Below, piece after piece: positions 8,103 to 16,830 of a DNA stretch of 64,000 bases; the stretch's first letter is position 1; each line of letters begins with the position of its first letter. Source of the DNA: Fulvivirga imtechensis AK7 (GTDB taxonomy: Bacteria; Bacteroidota; Bacteroidia; Cytophagales; Cyclobacteriaceae); the NCBI RefSeq assembly GCF_000331535.1, contig NZ_AMZN01000006.1:1-64000 (forward strand), given 5' to 3'. A model generated the notes under the pieces. That model was not told the DNA's origin, made no database searches, and worked only from the letters and a program-made list of their open reading frames with translations. The translations under genes were made by a program, and so were the position numbers.

Positions 8103-10466
8103 ATGAAATCTTTATATATACAATACTTATTATCTATCAGGGTAGCAGCTATCCTGACGTTCTGTTTTTCTGGTTTGACATTTACTGCCATTGGGGCGGA
8201 TGAAGTAGATTGTAGTGGATTACCGGAGTGGAGCGCTTCCGCGGTTTATACCGGGGGAGCTGAGGTACAATATAATGGCCATAAATATCGCGCTAATTAC
8301 TGGACTCAAAACAATAATCCGGAACAATACTCTGACCCCTATGAGCACTGGACCAATTTGGGTGCCTGTGATGGGGGTACTAATGTCAGCCCGTCTGTAA
8401 ACATCACACAACCATTAAACGGAGCTACTTTTATAGCAGGAGACAATGTATTAATTGAAGCCAATGCCTCTGATAGTGATGGCAGTGTGGTGAAGGTGGA
8501 ATTTTATTCGGGTGGTACTAAGCTGGGGGAAGCCACCTCTTCACCATATATTTTTACATGGAGCAATGTTGTGGCAGGAACTTATTCACTTACAGCAAAA
8601 GCCACAGATAATGAGGGCGCTTCCAAAACTTCTATAGCGGTGGCTGTTACGGTTAACCAGGATGGAACCGGTGGCAACTGTTCAGGCTTGCCGCAATACA
8701 GTGCAGGAACCAGCTATGGCCAGGATCAGGAAGTGCAGAATGTCAATCAGAGGTTCCGTTGCAATATTCCCGGTTGGTGCTCTTCTTCTGCGGCCTGGGC
8801 CTATGAACCGGGGGTAGGCATGCATTGGCAGGATGCCTGGACTTCTTTAGGTGATTGTGGTCCGGGAGGAGAAAATGAAGCCCCATCAGTAAGTATCACT
8901 TCGCCACTTAACGGTAGTAGCTTTGTTGAGGGAGCTACCATCACAGTTACGGCTAATGCTTCTGATGACGGGCAGGTAACAAAAGTTGAGTTTTACAGAA
9001 ACGGAACAAAGATAGGAGAGGACTCGAGCAGCCCTTACGAGATAGTATGGTCTAATGCTACGATCGGCTCTTATACTTTAACGGCTAAAGCAACTGATGA
9101 CAAGGGTGCATCTACCACATCATCCGCAGTATCAGTCATGGTAAGGTCTGATGATAGTGGTGAAGATGGAGACCTGCCTAAGCGGATCATGGTGGGGTAC
9201 TGGCACAATTTTGATAATGGATCAGGGACAATTAAGCTTCGCAATGTCTCCGATAAGTGGGATGTGATCAACATTGCTTTTGCCGAACCAACAACACATG
9301 CCGGTTCTACTATGCAATTCACACCTGATCCTGCTATTTACCCTACTGTGCAGGAATTTAAAGATGACGTGGCGCTACTTCGCAGCAGAGGAAAAAAGGT
9401 GCTGATCTCCATCGGAGGTGCTAATGGTGCTATTGAGGTGAGTAGCGCTGCAGGTGCACAGAATTTCAGCAGCAGCATGATCAATATTATTAATACATAC
9501 GGCTTCAGTGGTATGGATATTGACCTGGAGGGGAGCTCCCTCTCGCTGGTAGCCGGTGATACAGACTTTAGAAATCCGGTGTCACCAAAGATCACCTACT
9601 TCATCTCAGCCACTCAGACAGTGCTAAGTAACTATGGGTCTGATTTTATCCTGTCTATGGCGCCAGAAACAGCCTTTGTACAGGGAGGGCACAGCACCTA
9701 TTCCGGTATCTACGGAGCTTATCTGCCGGTGATCTATGCCCTTAGAGGCCAGATGAATTATATACATGTGCAACATTACAATTCGGGTTGTATGGTTGGC
9801 CTGGATGGCAGATGTTATTCGCAAAGCACTCCCGATTTTCATGTGGCCATGGCTGAGATGTTGCTACAGGGGTTTTCCATAGCAGGCAACCCGACAAGTT
9901 TCCCTGCTCTAAGACCTGACCAGGTGGCCATAGGACTGCCTGCCTCACCCTCAGCAGCGGGAGGTGGATATACTACCCCCGCTAATGTTCACAAGGCATT
10001 GGATTACCTCATCAAAGGTATTCCTTTTGGGGGGAGTTATACCCTGCGAAATTCCAGTGGATATTTTGATTTCAGAGGGCTTATGACCTGGTCCATCAAC
10101 TGGGACATAGCCAATGGCTATGAATTTTCGAACAACCACAGAGCCTATCTGGATGCATTGGACGGTGCTTCAATGGCAAGAGTGGCTTCTACAGCTCAGG
10201 TTGAAAAGCAGGATACAGAGGTAATTAATCACCCGAATCCATTTGTGTCATCCACCACGATACATTTTACAGTGGAGCAGGAGGCCCACACCTCGCTGGT
10301 GATATATAATACCGTGGGGAAAAGAGTGGCTGTATTGGCCGATGATATTTTTGCACCGGGGCATCATGCCATACAATGGAATGCAGAACAGGCGCCTACA
10401 GGGGTCTACTTCTTTAGATTGACCTCCGGTGGTAAGGCAACGACCTATAAGATGTATAAAGACTAG
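8103..10466 (+). CDS. Secreted GH18 chitinase with CBM5/12, Ig-like and T9SS domains
   Basis: A 787-residue extracellular chitinase. After a signal peptide come CBM5/12 (about 36-88), Ig-like (about 93-183), CBM5/12 (about 193-258), Ig-like (about 263-352), a C-terminal GH18 domain (about 358-690) and a T9SS type A sorting domain. The catalytic motif reads SGMDIDLE (469-476), so the first Asp of DxxDxDxE is Ser while the catalytic Glu476 and its two Asp partners are kept. This and the surrounding sequence suggest a different GH18 subfamily from the upstream chitinase. The start at 8103 matches the leader spacing seen at 55476; an ATG at 8097 is also in frame. The two enzymes probably act together on chitin. 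Confidence 0.94.
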   Translation: MKSLYIQYLLSIRVAAILTFCFSGLTFTAIGADEVDCSGLPEWSASAVYTGGAEVQYNGHKYRANYWTQNNNPEQYSDPYEHWTNLGACDGGTNVSPSVNITQPLNGATFIAGDNVLIEANASDSDGSVVKVEFYSGGTKLGEATSSPYIFTWSNVVAGTYSLTAKATDNEGASKTSIAVAVTVNQDGTGGNCSGLPQYSAGTSYGQDQEVQNVNQRFRCNIPGWCSSSAAWAYEPGVGMHWQDAWTSLGDCGPGGENEAPSVSITSPLNGSSFVEGATITVTANASDDGQVTKVEFYRNGTKIGEDSSSPYEIVWSNATIGSYTLTAKATDDKGASTTSSAVSVMVRSDDSGEDGDLPKRIMVGYWHNFDNGSGTIKLRNVSDKWDVINIAFAEPTTHAGSTMQFTPDPAIYPTVQEFKDDVALLRSRGKKVLISIGGANGAIEVSSAAGAQNFSSSMINIINTYGFSGMDIDLEGSSLSLVAGDTDFRNPVSPKITYFISATQTVLSNYGSDFILSMAPETAFVQGGHSTYSGIYGAYLPVIYALRGQMNYIHVQHYNSGCMVGLDGRCYSQSTPDFHVAMAEMLLQGFSIAGNPTSFPALRPDQVAIGLPASPSAAGGGYTTPANVHKALDYLIKGIPFGGSYTLRNSSGYFDFRGLMTWSINWDIANGYEFSNNHRAYLDALDGASMARVASTAQVEKQDTEVINHPNPFVSSTTIHFTVEQEAHTSLVIYNTVGKRVAVLADDIFAPGHHAIQWNAEQAPTGVYFFRLTSGGKATTYKMYKD

Positions 10467-10471
10467 TATTA

Positions 10472-10507
10472 TAACCCTCCAAGGGTTTTGGAACCCTTGG
10501 AGGGTTA
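10472..10507. terminator. Bidirectional terminator hairpin
   Basis: A perfect 16-bp inverted repeat, TAACCCTCCAAGGGTT / AACCCTTGGAGGGTTA, with a 4-nt loop. It lies between the convergent chitinase and M57 peptidase genes and could serve both. Confidence 0.75.
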
Positions 10508-10529
10508 GTATACGATCTCGGGCGCTCTC

Positions 10530-11309
10530 TTAGTACAAGCCGTATGCCCATCTGATCATTTCTCTGTCACCACTTGTCCATGCTGCTATATTATATTGCC
10601 ATCCACTGGGTATATTTGGATGCATTATGGAATTATAATCTGTATATGGGGTGCCGGGAATATGATAGGCGCCAGGTTGATTGGTATGCCAGTACCCGAG
10701 GTTGTGGCCTAGTTCATGTACCATTAATCCTACTTTATCTCCATAACTTTGATTATGACGGTGATACGTGTTGATCCACATCCAGGACCCAACGTTTCCA
10801 TTACCATGGGGAAACGCGGCATATGCCCATGCGGATGCACTGCTGTTGTAATAGCCTGATACTACTATGTCAGCCTCGCTTCTGATATTAGTAAATGAAA
10901 TATTTATGTTAGGACTAATATTACTCCAGTGTTTCGCTGCGTAGTATAATGGTCCGCCATATAAATGGTTGGGAAAGGTGGCGTCTTTATATATTTTCAC
11001 ATCTCTGGTATAAGAGTAATACATCCAGCCACCATTCCAACGCTGTTCCTCAGCAGGTTGTTCACTGTTGAAGTTTTCAGCCATTTTTTTATCAAAGACT
11101 ATATCAACTCCTTTAACGTAGTAAAAGCCGTCCTCAATATAGATATCCTTTGCGTCAAACCCTTTATCGCTAATCAGTTCAACCATTTTAGCATCCGGTG
11201 GTTCTTGCTGAAGTTCTGCCAAAGCGCCATCATCTTCCTGGCAGGAAAACATTAATCCCATGCCAAATAAAAGGTATGTTAGTGTGATAAATTTATTTTT
11301 TGCTGTCAT
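10530..11309 (-). CDS. M57-family zinc metallopeptidase lipoprotein
   Basis: A 259-residue secreted protein with a lipoprotein signal (L-M-F-S-C near residue 23) and a C-terminal metalloprotease domain. The zinc motif HELGHNLGYWH at about residues 198-208 matches HExxHxxxxxH, and a downstream S-I-M-H supplies the expected Met-turn. This fits the dual-action HEIGH (M57) family common in Bacteroidota. The N-terminal 90 residues are probably a prodomain. Likely surface or periplasmic proteolysis. A 20-bp sequence shared with the VWA gene at 45646 lies about 120 bp upstream. Confidence 0.88.
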   Translation of the reverse strand: MTAKNKFITLTYLLFGMGLMFSCQEDDGALAELQQEPPDAKMVELISDKGFDAKDIYIEDGFYYVKGVDIVFDKKMAENFNSEQPAEEQRWNGGWMYYSYTRDVKIYKDATFPNHLYGGPLYYAAKHWSNISPNINISFTNIRSEADIVVSGYYNSSASAWAYAAFPHGNGNVGSWMWINTYHRHNQSYGDKVGLMVHELGHNLGYWHTNQPGAYHIPGTPYTDYNSIMHPNIPSGWQYNIAAWTSGDREMIRWAYGLY

Positions 11310-11429
11310 AATTGGTATTATGGTTTAAGGTTCATTGCTAACTTAAAGGGATTTTATACTAATTAATTGGTCTTTATTTTCTACTCCTGATACTATTTTA
11401 ACGTGAGTTCGGCATAGGAGAACCGATTA

Positions 11430-11449
11430 AAGGTATGCATATCAGAAAA
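11430..11449 (-). promoter_or_regulatory. 20-bp upstream element shared with 45496-45515
   Basis: Read on the minus strand this is TTTTCTGATATGCATACCTT. The identical 20-mer lies on the plus strand at 45496-45515. Both copies are about 120-130 bp upstream of a secreted-protein gene and face the same way relative to it. The core ATGCAT is self-complementary. Candidate regulator site or part of a promoter. Confidence 0.45.
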
Positions 11450-11484
11450 CAGCCGAAAAAACTGGTAATCTTGTTACATGGTTT

Positions 11485-11619
11485 TCAGAAGAAAATAAAA
11501 CACTCCGCTACCATATAGTCCTCTGCTTTTTGCTCAAAATCAGATCGTCCCTTACTTCCTTTTTTACCGTACTTCTGATCAAACAGCTCGTTAATCGTTT
11601 TTGGATTCTTTGTCATCAT
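11485..11619 (-). pseudogene. Remnant of HigA/XRE-type antitoxin (N-terminal part)
   Basis: A 44-codon reading frame (MMTKNPKTINELFDQKYGKK...) matches the N-terminal segment of Bacteroidota XRE antitoxins, which usually read T-x-N-E-x-x-D-x-x-Y-G-K-x-G and then R-x-x-F-E-Q, followed by a helix-turn-helix. Here the frame ends right after the first helix at a stop at 11485, so the DNA-binding domain is missing. No toxin gene is adjacent. Probably a decayed toxin-antitoxin locus. The rest of the 11310-11969 spacer shows no intact gene. Confidence 0.6.
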
Positions 11620-11649
11620 AGTACTCTTTTCTTAATTTTTTGCTCGTTC

Positions 11650-11785
11650 TATTTCCTTTCGCGGGCTCGTTCGATTTTGGATATGTAGCTACGTTTTACG
11701 TTGAGTTTTTCTGCCAACCGTTGTTGTGTTAAGGCTTTTTTTGCAATTCTTTAACCATCAAGTGATATCCGGCTTTCAGCTTTAT
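11650..11785 (-). pseudogene. Frameshifted XRE helix-turn-helix remnant
   Basis: The minus strand encodes LKAGYHLMVKELQKK in one frame and, after a run of seven A, LTQQRLAEKLNVKRSYISKIE in another. Joined, these make a normal HTH_3 domain of an antitoxin-like repressor, so a single-base indel in the A7 run appears to have broken it. No start codon is in place. It sits immediately upstream of the other antitoxin relic, so the two may be pieces of one gene or of a tandem pair. Confidence 0.6.
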
Positions 11786-11969
11786 GCAAGATTATTGAGG
11801 CAGGGCCAGGTGGGGCAGGTTAAATATCAGCGTTGAGTTATAGCCTGCCAACGTCAGAGGACTGTCCCGGTTGCCAACACGCTCCTTCTCCCGATATGAA
11901 ATAATATGAAATATGGGAAATCGGATTGGATGGCACCCTTAACTTTAGTGGGGATTTAGTGTGAGGTCA

Positions 11970-12566
11970 TCAATACAACTTCAGCTTCACCCCCAGGGCG
12001 AGGCTAAATATATCTGTGATACTCAGGTATTTCGTATTTTGAATATAACTCAAAAATTCCAGATCGTAGGTCCCTAATTCATAGTAAAAATCCAGACCTT
12101 TAACTTTTTGCTCACTTTTTAGCGGCATTTGTAGTCTGCCACCGATAAACGCCCCGAAACGCAACGAGGTTGCCCACCAATAGTATCCCTTAGGGTACTC
12201 ATTGGGAAGTAGGGTGTCAAACTGACTTCCGAATGAATAGCTCAGGTAAGGCCCGATAGAAAAAGGGATGAGAGTTAACTCTTCTCCTAAATTCGTTTTC
12301 CAGGGAGAATAGGTCATTTTACCGGTCAGGCTTACAATATGATCTCCTCCGATGGATTTGGGTAAAAAGCCCAACATCAGATCCGTTTCCAGCTTTCCCT
12401 TTCCATGAAGATAGCCCGGACCAGCAGATAGAAAGCCGATGTTGCCGGCAAATTGTACCTTTGTATGATTCGGAATATACCATTTTTTATCCCTCTGATC
12501 GTACTGCCCTTTTAAGGTGGATACAGAGAAGAGGAATAAGATCAGGATTATAGTAGTCTGCCGCAT
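11970..12566 (-). CDS. Predicted outer-membrane beta-barrel protein
   Basis: A 198-residue protein with an N-terminal signal peptide (ILILFLFSVSTLKG). The rest is made of alternating hydrophobic strands rich in Gly, Tyr and Phe and ends in L-K-L-Y, as small outer-membrane barrels do. I do not recognise a named family. Its ATG overlaps the stop of the metallophosphoesterase upstream by one base (TGATG), so the two are translationally coupled. Confidence 0.65.
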   Translation of the reverse strand: MRQTTIILILFLFSVSTLKGQYDQRDKKWYIPNHTKVQFAGNIGFLSAGPGYLHGKGKLETDLMLGFLPKSIGGDHIVSLTGKMTYSPWKTNLGEELTLIPFSIGPYLSYSFGSQFDTLLPNEYPKGYYWWATSLRFGAFIGGRLQMPLKSEQKVKGLDFYYELGTYDLEFLSYIQNTKYLSITDIFSLALGVKLKLY

Positions 12567-13381
12567 CAGTAGTTAATTACTTCTATTTGTGTTTCTTGTG
12601 AAGACATCGTCACAACAATATACCCCCGCTTTTGCATGCTGGTGGTAACAAAATAACGGGTACCGTCATCATAGTATTCATTATCAAAAAAGGAATGCCG
12701 ATGCGCATGAAGAGATAGCTCCACATTTGGGTCCTCAGCTAGCAATTGTGCATACTCTTGCTCAAGGTTGGGATCAAAATCACCATCAAAAGGTGGAATA
12801 TGAGACATTACTACCGTCTTTTTGTTAGCTGTATTATCCTCCAATTGCTGTTTCAGCCACATCAAATCGGGCACAGTTCCATTGAAATTAAATTCCCTGG
12901 AATTTGTATTGAGCATAATAAATCTGTAATTGCCATACTCAAAGGTATAATCAAGCTCTCCGTACATCTCGCGGTATACTTTTCTGCCATTGGCCAAAAG
13001 GTCATGATTACCGATCACTGTGAGGTAAGGTACCTTTAAGCCGGACATTATCTCATGTATCCATTTGAATTCCTGCACCAGTCCAAAATCAGAGATGTCA
13101 CCGCCATGAACCACAAAATCGATGTTGGCTAATTGGTTGACGCTCTTTACAAAATCATCAGACTCATCATAGAAGCGCTGCGTATCGCCCATGAAAACGA
13201 ATCTAATGGTTTCAGAGGGAGTTGTTTCTTGCAGTTTGGCAATATTTTTAGCGGTCAAATCCTTTTCATCATCTTCAAGAATAATTTGATTCGGATTATA
13301 TTCAAAACATGCCTGCAGTGTGACGCAAAGCAGAATTAAAATAGTATATAATGATCGTCTCATTGCACTTATATTCATCAC
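12566..13381 (-). CDS. Calcineurin-like metallophosphoesterase lipoprotein
   Basis: A 271-residue lipoprotein (lipobox L-Q-A-C near residue 25) with a metallophosphoesterase domain. The metal-binding blocks appear in order: F-M-G-D-T-Q, V-H-G-G-D-I-S-D, V-I-G-N-H-D, V-M-S-H-I-P-P and L-H-A-H-R-H. It should hydrolyse phosphoester bonds at the cell surface or in the periplasm; substrate unknown. An in-frame ATG six codons in (MRRSLYTI) is an alternative start that also keeps the signal. First gene of a two-gene unit with the barrel-like protein. Confidence 0.88.
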   Translation of the reverse strand: MMNISAMRRSLYTILILLCVTLQACFEYNPNQIILEDDEKDLTAKNIAKLQETTPSETIRFVFMGDTQRFYDESDDFVKSVNQLANIDFVVHGGDISDFGLVQEFKWIHEIMSGLKVPYLTVIGNHDLLANGRKVYREMYGELDYTFEYGNYRFIMLNTNSREFNFNGTVPDLMWLKQQLEDNTANKKTVVMSHIPPFDGDFDPNLEQEYAQLLAEDPNVELSLHAHRHSFFDNEYYDDGTRYFVTTSMQKRGYIVVTMSSQETQIEVINY

Positions 13382-13534
13382 TAAAACGGAAGGATGAATA
13401 AAAGTGTTACTATGAAATGAGCATAAATTTTAGGCATCCTCAAATTATTGAGATCCCGATAGTTAGTTATATTCAATGGGGACAGCTCCCCGATAGCGAT
13501 CAGGACAGGAATGAATAGTGGACAGCAGACAAAA

Positions 13535-13668
13535 TCAGCAGGCAAAGGTGTGGGTAATAGGCGAAAGCCTCCAGGAATGTAGTCGGACTTCAGTCTACGG
13601 TCTTCGGTCTTCCCACCCCAAACATTCATCGGATGAGACTTTCTTTGTGAAGACACTCATCCGATGAA
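13535..13668. repeat. Composite spacer repeat with perfect palindrome
   Basis: The spacer 13382-13816 has no convincing gene. It carries GCAGGCAAAGGTGTGGGTAATAG (split as GCAGGCAAAG and GTGTGGGTAATAG) resembling 7980-8025, the GGTCTTCGGTCTTCC motif seen inverted at 61927-61970 and 62222-62262, and a perfect 13-bp inverted repeat TTCATCGGATGAG (13625-13637) / CTCATCCGATGAA (13656-13668). The palindrome is the inverted counterpart of 7903-7947. Confidence 0.65.
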
Positions 13669-13816
13669 AAGTACGTTCCACATACTGTGGTGGTTATTGC
13701 ACGTTATTTCGACACTTCTAAACAATCTCTTCTCTCAAAACCATCTGAAACCTGCCAATAAAGACGGTACAATTTTTTCATCTCTATGATTATACAATGT
13801 AAAAACTTTAGAAGCC

Positions 13817-14197
13817 ATGATAGAGATACTAACAAAAGTGCATGACGATACTCTGGCCATAAGAATGAGTGGTGAAATCACCTCGAGCGATTATGATCTT
13901 ATCATTCCACTGCTGGAAGATAAGATCAGGATTCATGGTAAGATCAATCTGTACTGTGAAATGGAAGAATTGGATGAGGTAGAACCTAAGGCGGTCTGGA
14001 AGGATCTTAAGTTTGATATTAAGCATTTCAATGACTTCAAGAGAGTGGCAATAGTAGGTGACAAGCAGTGGCTCGAGTGGGGCGCGAAGTTTGCCAAACC
14101 CTTTACCTCAGCTAAAGTGAAGTACTTCGACAAAACTGAAAAAGCAACTGCTATGGAGTGGGTAATGTTAAGTGAAACTGAGGAACATCGGAGGTAA
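13817..14197 (+). CDS. SpoIIAA-like (STAS-related) protein
   Basis: A 126-residue cytoplasmic protein of the SpoIIAA-like family. Visible signs are the opening strand M-I-E-I-L-T-K, the G-E-I-T-S-S-D-Y segment, the K-I-N-L-Y-C-E-M-E strand, and the characteristic K-R-V-A-I-V-G-D-K-Q-W-L-E-W and Y-F-D segments. Family members bind hydrophobic ligands or partner proteins, but no reaction is known. Its last codons precede a GGAGGT sequence at 14190-14195 that probably serves the next gene. Confidence 0.8.
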   Translation: MIEILTKVHDDTLAIRMSGEITSSDYDLIIPLLEDKIRIHGKINLYCEMEELDEVEPKAVWKDLKFDIKHFNDFKRVAIVGDKQWLEWGAKFAKPFTSAKVKYFDKTEKATAMEWVMLSETEEHRR

Positions 14198-14210
14198 GAT
14201 TAGTTATAAT

Positions 14211-15536
14211 ATGCCGGAACAAGTTATCGAACTGCTGAAAGAACAGCATGAAGAAAAACCAGTTAGAGAATTAAATGACCTGGGAATTAGAAAAACCGAG
14301 AGGCCGCGCCTGGTGATCCTGGGGGGTGGTTTTGGCGGCTTGCATCTTATTCGTGCGTTAAGGAAGCAGGACTTCCAGGTTGTGCTCATCGATAAGCAGA
14401 ATCATCACACTTTTCAGCCCCTGCTGTACCAGGTGGCAACCTCTGGTTTAGAGGCAGATTCGATTGCCTACCCACTAAGAAAACCGCTTAACGCTCATCC
14501 CGACTGCCATTTCAGAATGGTAGAAGTGACAGAAGTGGTGCCGGAAAAGAACCTGGTAGTAACCAATGGAGGCACACTGCGGTATGATTACCTAGTGATC
14601 GCTACCGGGGCGCGAACTAATTATTTCGGGATGAAGGATATTGAACGTCATGCCTTGCCGATGAAGAGCATTTCCGATGCTATCGGGATCAGAAACAGGT
14701 TATTGCGCAATTATGAAGAGGCGCTTCTTATCAATGATCCTGAGCAAAAGGATCAATTGATGAATGTTGTGATTGCCGGTGGCGGACCAACCGGTGTTGA
14801 GCTGGCGGGGGCTATTGCTGAATTCAAGAAGTATATCATGCCGCATGATTATCCTGATTTGGATGTAAAATCAGCAAAAATCCACCTCATTGAATTGACA
14901 CCTGAATTATTGCCGGCTATGTCTGATGAAGCTTCTCAAAAAGCTGAAGAATACCTGAGGCAATTGAGCGTGATCATTAAAACAAACACAAAAATTGAAG
15001 GTTACGATGGCCGGGTAGTACGCACCGATGCAGGAAATATTCCCGCCAGGGTCATGCTATGGACTGGCGGAGTATCGGGGGCCATTCTTCCGGGACTTGG
15101 TAAAGGTTTGGTTACCAAAAAAGGAAGAATAAAAGCCAATGCTTCTGGAAGGGTGAAAGGGTATGATAATGTATTTGCTATAGGAGATGTTGCCCAAATC
15201 GAGACGAAAAATTATCCCCAGGGTCATCCACAACTGGCTTCTGTAGCCGTTCAGCAGGGAAAATTTTTAGCTACAAATCTTACCCGCCATATCAAGGGCA
15301 AGGAATTAAAGGAATTTCACTACATCAATAAAGGCACTATGGCCACTGTGGGCAGAAAAAAGGCAGTGGTAGACATGAAGAAGTGGAAGTTTCATGGGGC
15401 AGCGGCATGGCTGGTATGGTTGAGTGTACATCTGTACTCCTTAGTAGGCTTTAAAAATAAGGTGGTGACTTTCATCAACTGGGCATGGAACTACTTCAAT
15501 CATGACCGGGAGACAAGGCTTATTATTAAAGACTGA
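14211..15536 (+). CDS. ndh: Type II NADH dehydrogenase (NAD(P)/FAD-dependent oxidoreductase)
   Basis: A 441-residue single-subunit NADH:quinone oxidoreductase. The FAD fold I-L-G-G-G-F-G-G-L lies near residue 37, the NAD fold V-I-A-G-G-G-P-T-G-V-E-L-A-G near residue 187, and the FAD-contacting F-A-I-G-D-V-A near residue 323. The quinone-side segment S-V-A-V-Q-Q-G is present, and the C-terminus has amphipathic and hydrophobic helices for membrane attachment (L-V-W-L-S-V-H-L-Y). The ATG at 14211 follows GGAGGT; an upstream ATG at 14172 would overlap the previous gene. It feeds electrons to menaquinone without pumping protons. Confidence 0.9.
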   Translation: MPEQVIELLKEQHEEKPVRELNDLGIRKTERPRLVILGGGFGGLHLIRALRKQDFQVVLIDKQNHHTFQPLLYQVATSGLEADSIAYPLRKPLNAHPDCHFRMVEVTEVVPEKNLVVTNGGTLRYDYLVIATGARTNYFGMKDIERHALPMKSISDAIGIRNRLLRNYEEALLINDPEQKDQLMNVVIAGGGPTGVELAGAIAEFKKYIMPHDYPDLDVKSAKIHLIELTPELLPAMSDEASQKAEEYLRQLSVIIKTNTKIEGYDGRVVRTDAGNIPARVMLWTGGVSGAILPGLGKGLVTKKGRIKANASGRVKGYDNVFAIGDVAQIETKNYPQGHPQLASVAVQQGKFLATNLTRHIKGKELKEFHYINKGTMATVGRKKAVVDMKKWKFHGAAAWLVWLSVHLYSLVGFKNKVVTFINWAWNYFNHDRETRLIIKD

Positions 15537-15546
15537 TCAGAATCAA

Positions 15547-16830
15547 ATGAAAAAACTGTTTACAACTTTTATTTTTCTGGCTGCAGCTTCGGTATCGTGG
15601 GCCAATGGTTATCAGGTGTTATTGCAGGCTGCACGTGCCATTGCAATGGGAAATATCGGGGTGCCTTTTGCCACTTCATCCAGTGTGTTCTGGAATCCCG
15701 GAGCCCTGGGGATCGCCAGGCATTCAACTGTTGAAATTGGCTTTGCTCCTATTTTCTCTCGTGTGCAATATTATGCCTCAGATATTCCCAATAGCACCTA
15801 TACAGCGGAAACAGATAATCCCATAGGTACTCCCTTTTATCTCTACGCGGTGTGGGCTAGAGAAGAAAGTCCGTTAAGGCTGGCAATTGGGGTCTACACA
15901 CCCTATGGTAGTAGCGTGAATTGGGAATCTGGCTGGCGGGGTGATGTTCTCTTGGATGAAATCGGGTTGGAGTCTGTTTATGTTCAACCCACCATTGCCT
16001 ACAAGCTTACCGATAAGTTGAGCATTGGGGGAGGGGTGGTCTATGCCATCGGATTCGTTAACCTGCAGCGACAGCTTCCTATTTCTTCAGAAGACGTTGA
16101 CCCATCGGTGGAGTTGAACGGCAACGCTTCTGGCTGGGGTTATAATTTAGGCATTCTGTTTCAGCCATCCCAACGGTGGAGCATAGGTTTGAACTACCGG
16201 TCGAAGGTGAGTATGACGCTTAAAGATGGCGATGCCACATTTGCAGTACCCCAATCTCTGCGGGTGTATTTCCCGGAAGGCAATACTTTTGATACTACCC
16301 TGCCACTTCCGGATAACATTGCCCTGGGTGTAGCCTGGCATACGAATGAAAGGCTGACCTTAGCGGCACAGGTTACCCGCACGGGATGGAATGCCTATAA
16401 AGAACTGGCGTTTGATTTTGCAATAAATACTGACCGGCTTCAGGATACCCACTCACCTAGAAATTATGAAAATTCCTATTCGTATAACGTTGGTGCCGAA
16501 TATGCACTCAACCCTGTTTTTACACTAAGGGCCGGCTATTATTTTGATGAAAGCCCGGTAAGGGATGGATACCTGACCCCGGAAACGCCCAGCTCTGACA
16601 GGAATAATTTCACCGCAGGGGTGGGTATAGCAGTGACGGAGCAACTCAACGTTGATCTCTCTTTCCTGTATATCAGCGCCAAAGAACGCACTCAAACACA
16701 GGAAGATGTAGAGCAAGCGGGCACATACGATCCCGAAACAGGAGAGCAGGGGGCCTTGCCAGGTACCTATCGCTTTAATGCTTTTATACCCGGAATATCT
16801 ATCAGTTATAAATTCAATGTAAGACAATGA
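15547..16830 (+). CDS. OmpP1/FadL-family outer-membrane transporter
   Basis: A 427-residue outer-membrane barrel protein. The signal peptide is MKKLFTTFIFLAAASVSWANG, followed by the N-terminal plug typical of FadL (Q-A-A-R-A-I-A-M-G-N and S-S-V-F-W-N-P-G-A-L). Strands such as S-I-G-L-N-Y-R-S-K-V and L-R-A-G-Y-Y-F-D-E-S-P-V are family hallmarks. FadL proteins pass hydrophobic compounds such as fatty acids or aromatics. The ATG at 15547 gives a clean signal peptide; the longer frame from 15502 overlaps ndh. The SGNH hydrolase gene overlaps its stop by 4 bases, so channel and esterase probably work on the same lipid-like substrate. Confidence 0.9.
   Translation: MKKLFTTFIFLAAASVSWANGYQVLLQAARAIAMGNIGVPFATSSSVFWNPGALGIARHSTVEIGFAPIFSRVQYYASDIPNSTYTAETDNPIGTPFYLYAVWAREESPLRLAIGVYTPYGSSVNWESGWRGDVLLDEIGLESVYVQPTIAYKLTDKLSIGGGVVYAIGFVNLQRQLPISSEDVDPSVELNGNASGWGYNLGILFQPSQRWSIGLNYRSKVSMTLKDGDATFAVPQSLRVYFPEGNTFDTTLPLPDNIALGVAWHTNERLTLAAQVTRTGWNAYKELAFDFAINTDRLQDTHSPRNYENSYSYNVGAEYALNPVFTLRAGYYFDESPVRDGYLTPETPSSDRNNFTAGVGIAVTEQLNVDLSFLYISAKERTQTQEDVEQAGTYDPETGEQGALPGTYRFNAFIPGISISYKFNVRQ

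Noticed and set aside
13381-13656. A 91-codon open frame on the minus strand
   Set aside because: It is made of spacer repeats (GGTCTTCGG motif, palindrome), has no recognisable domain and is not preceded by a ribosome site.
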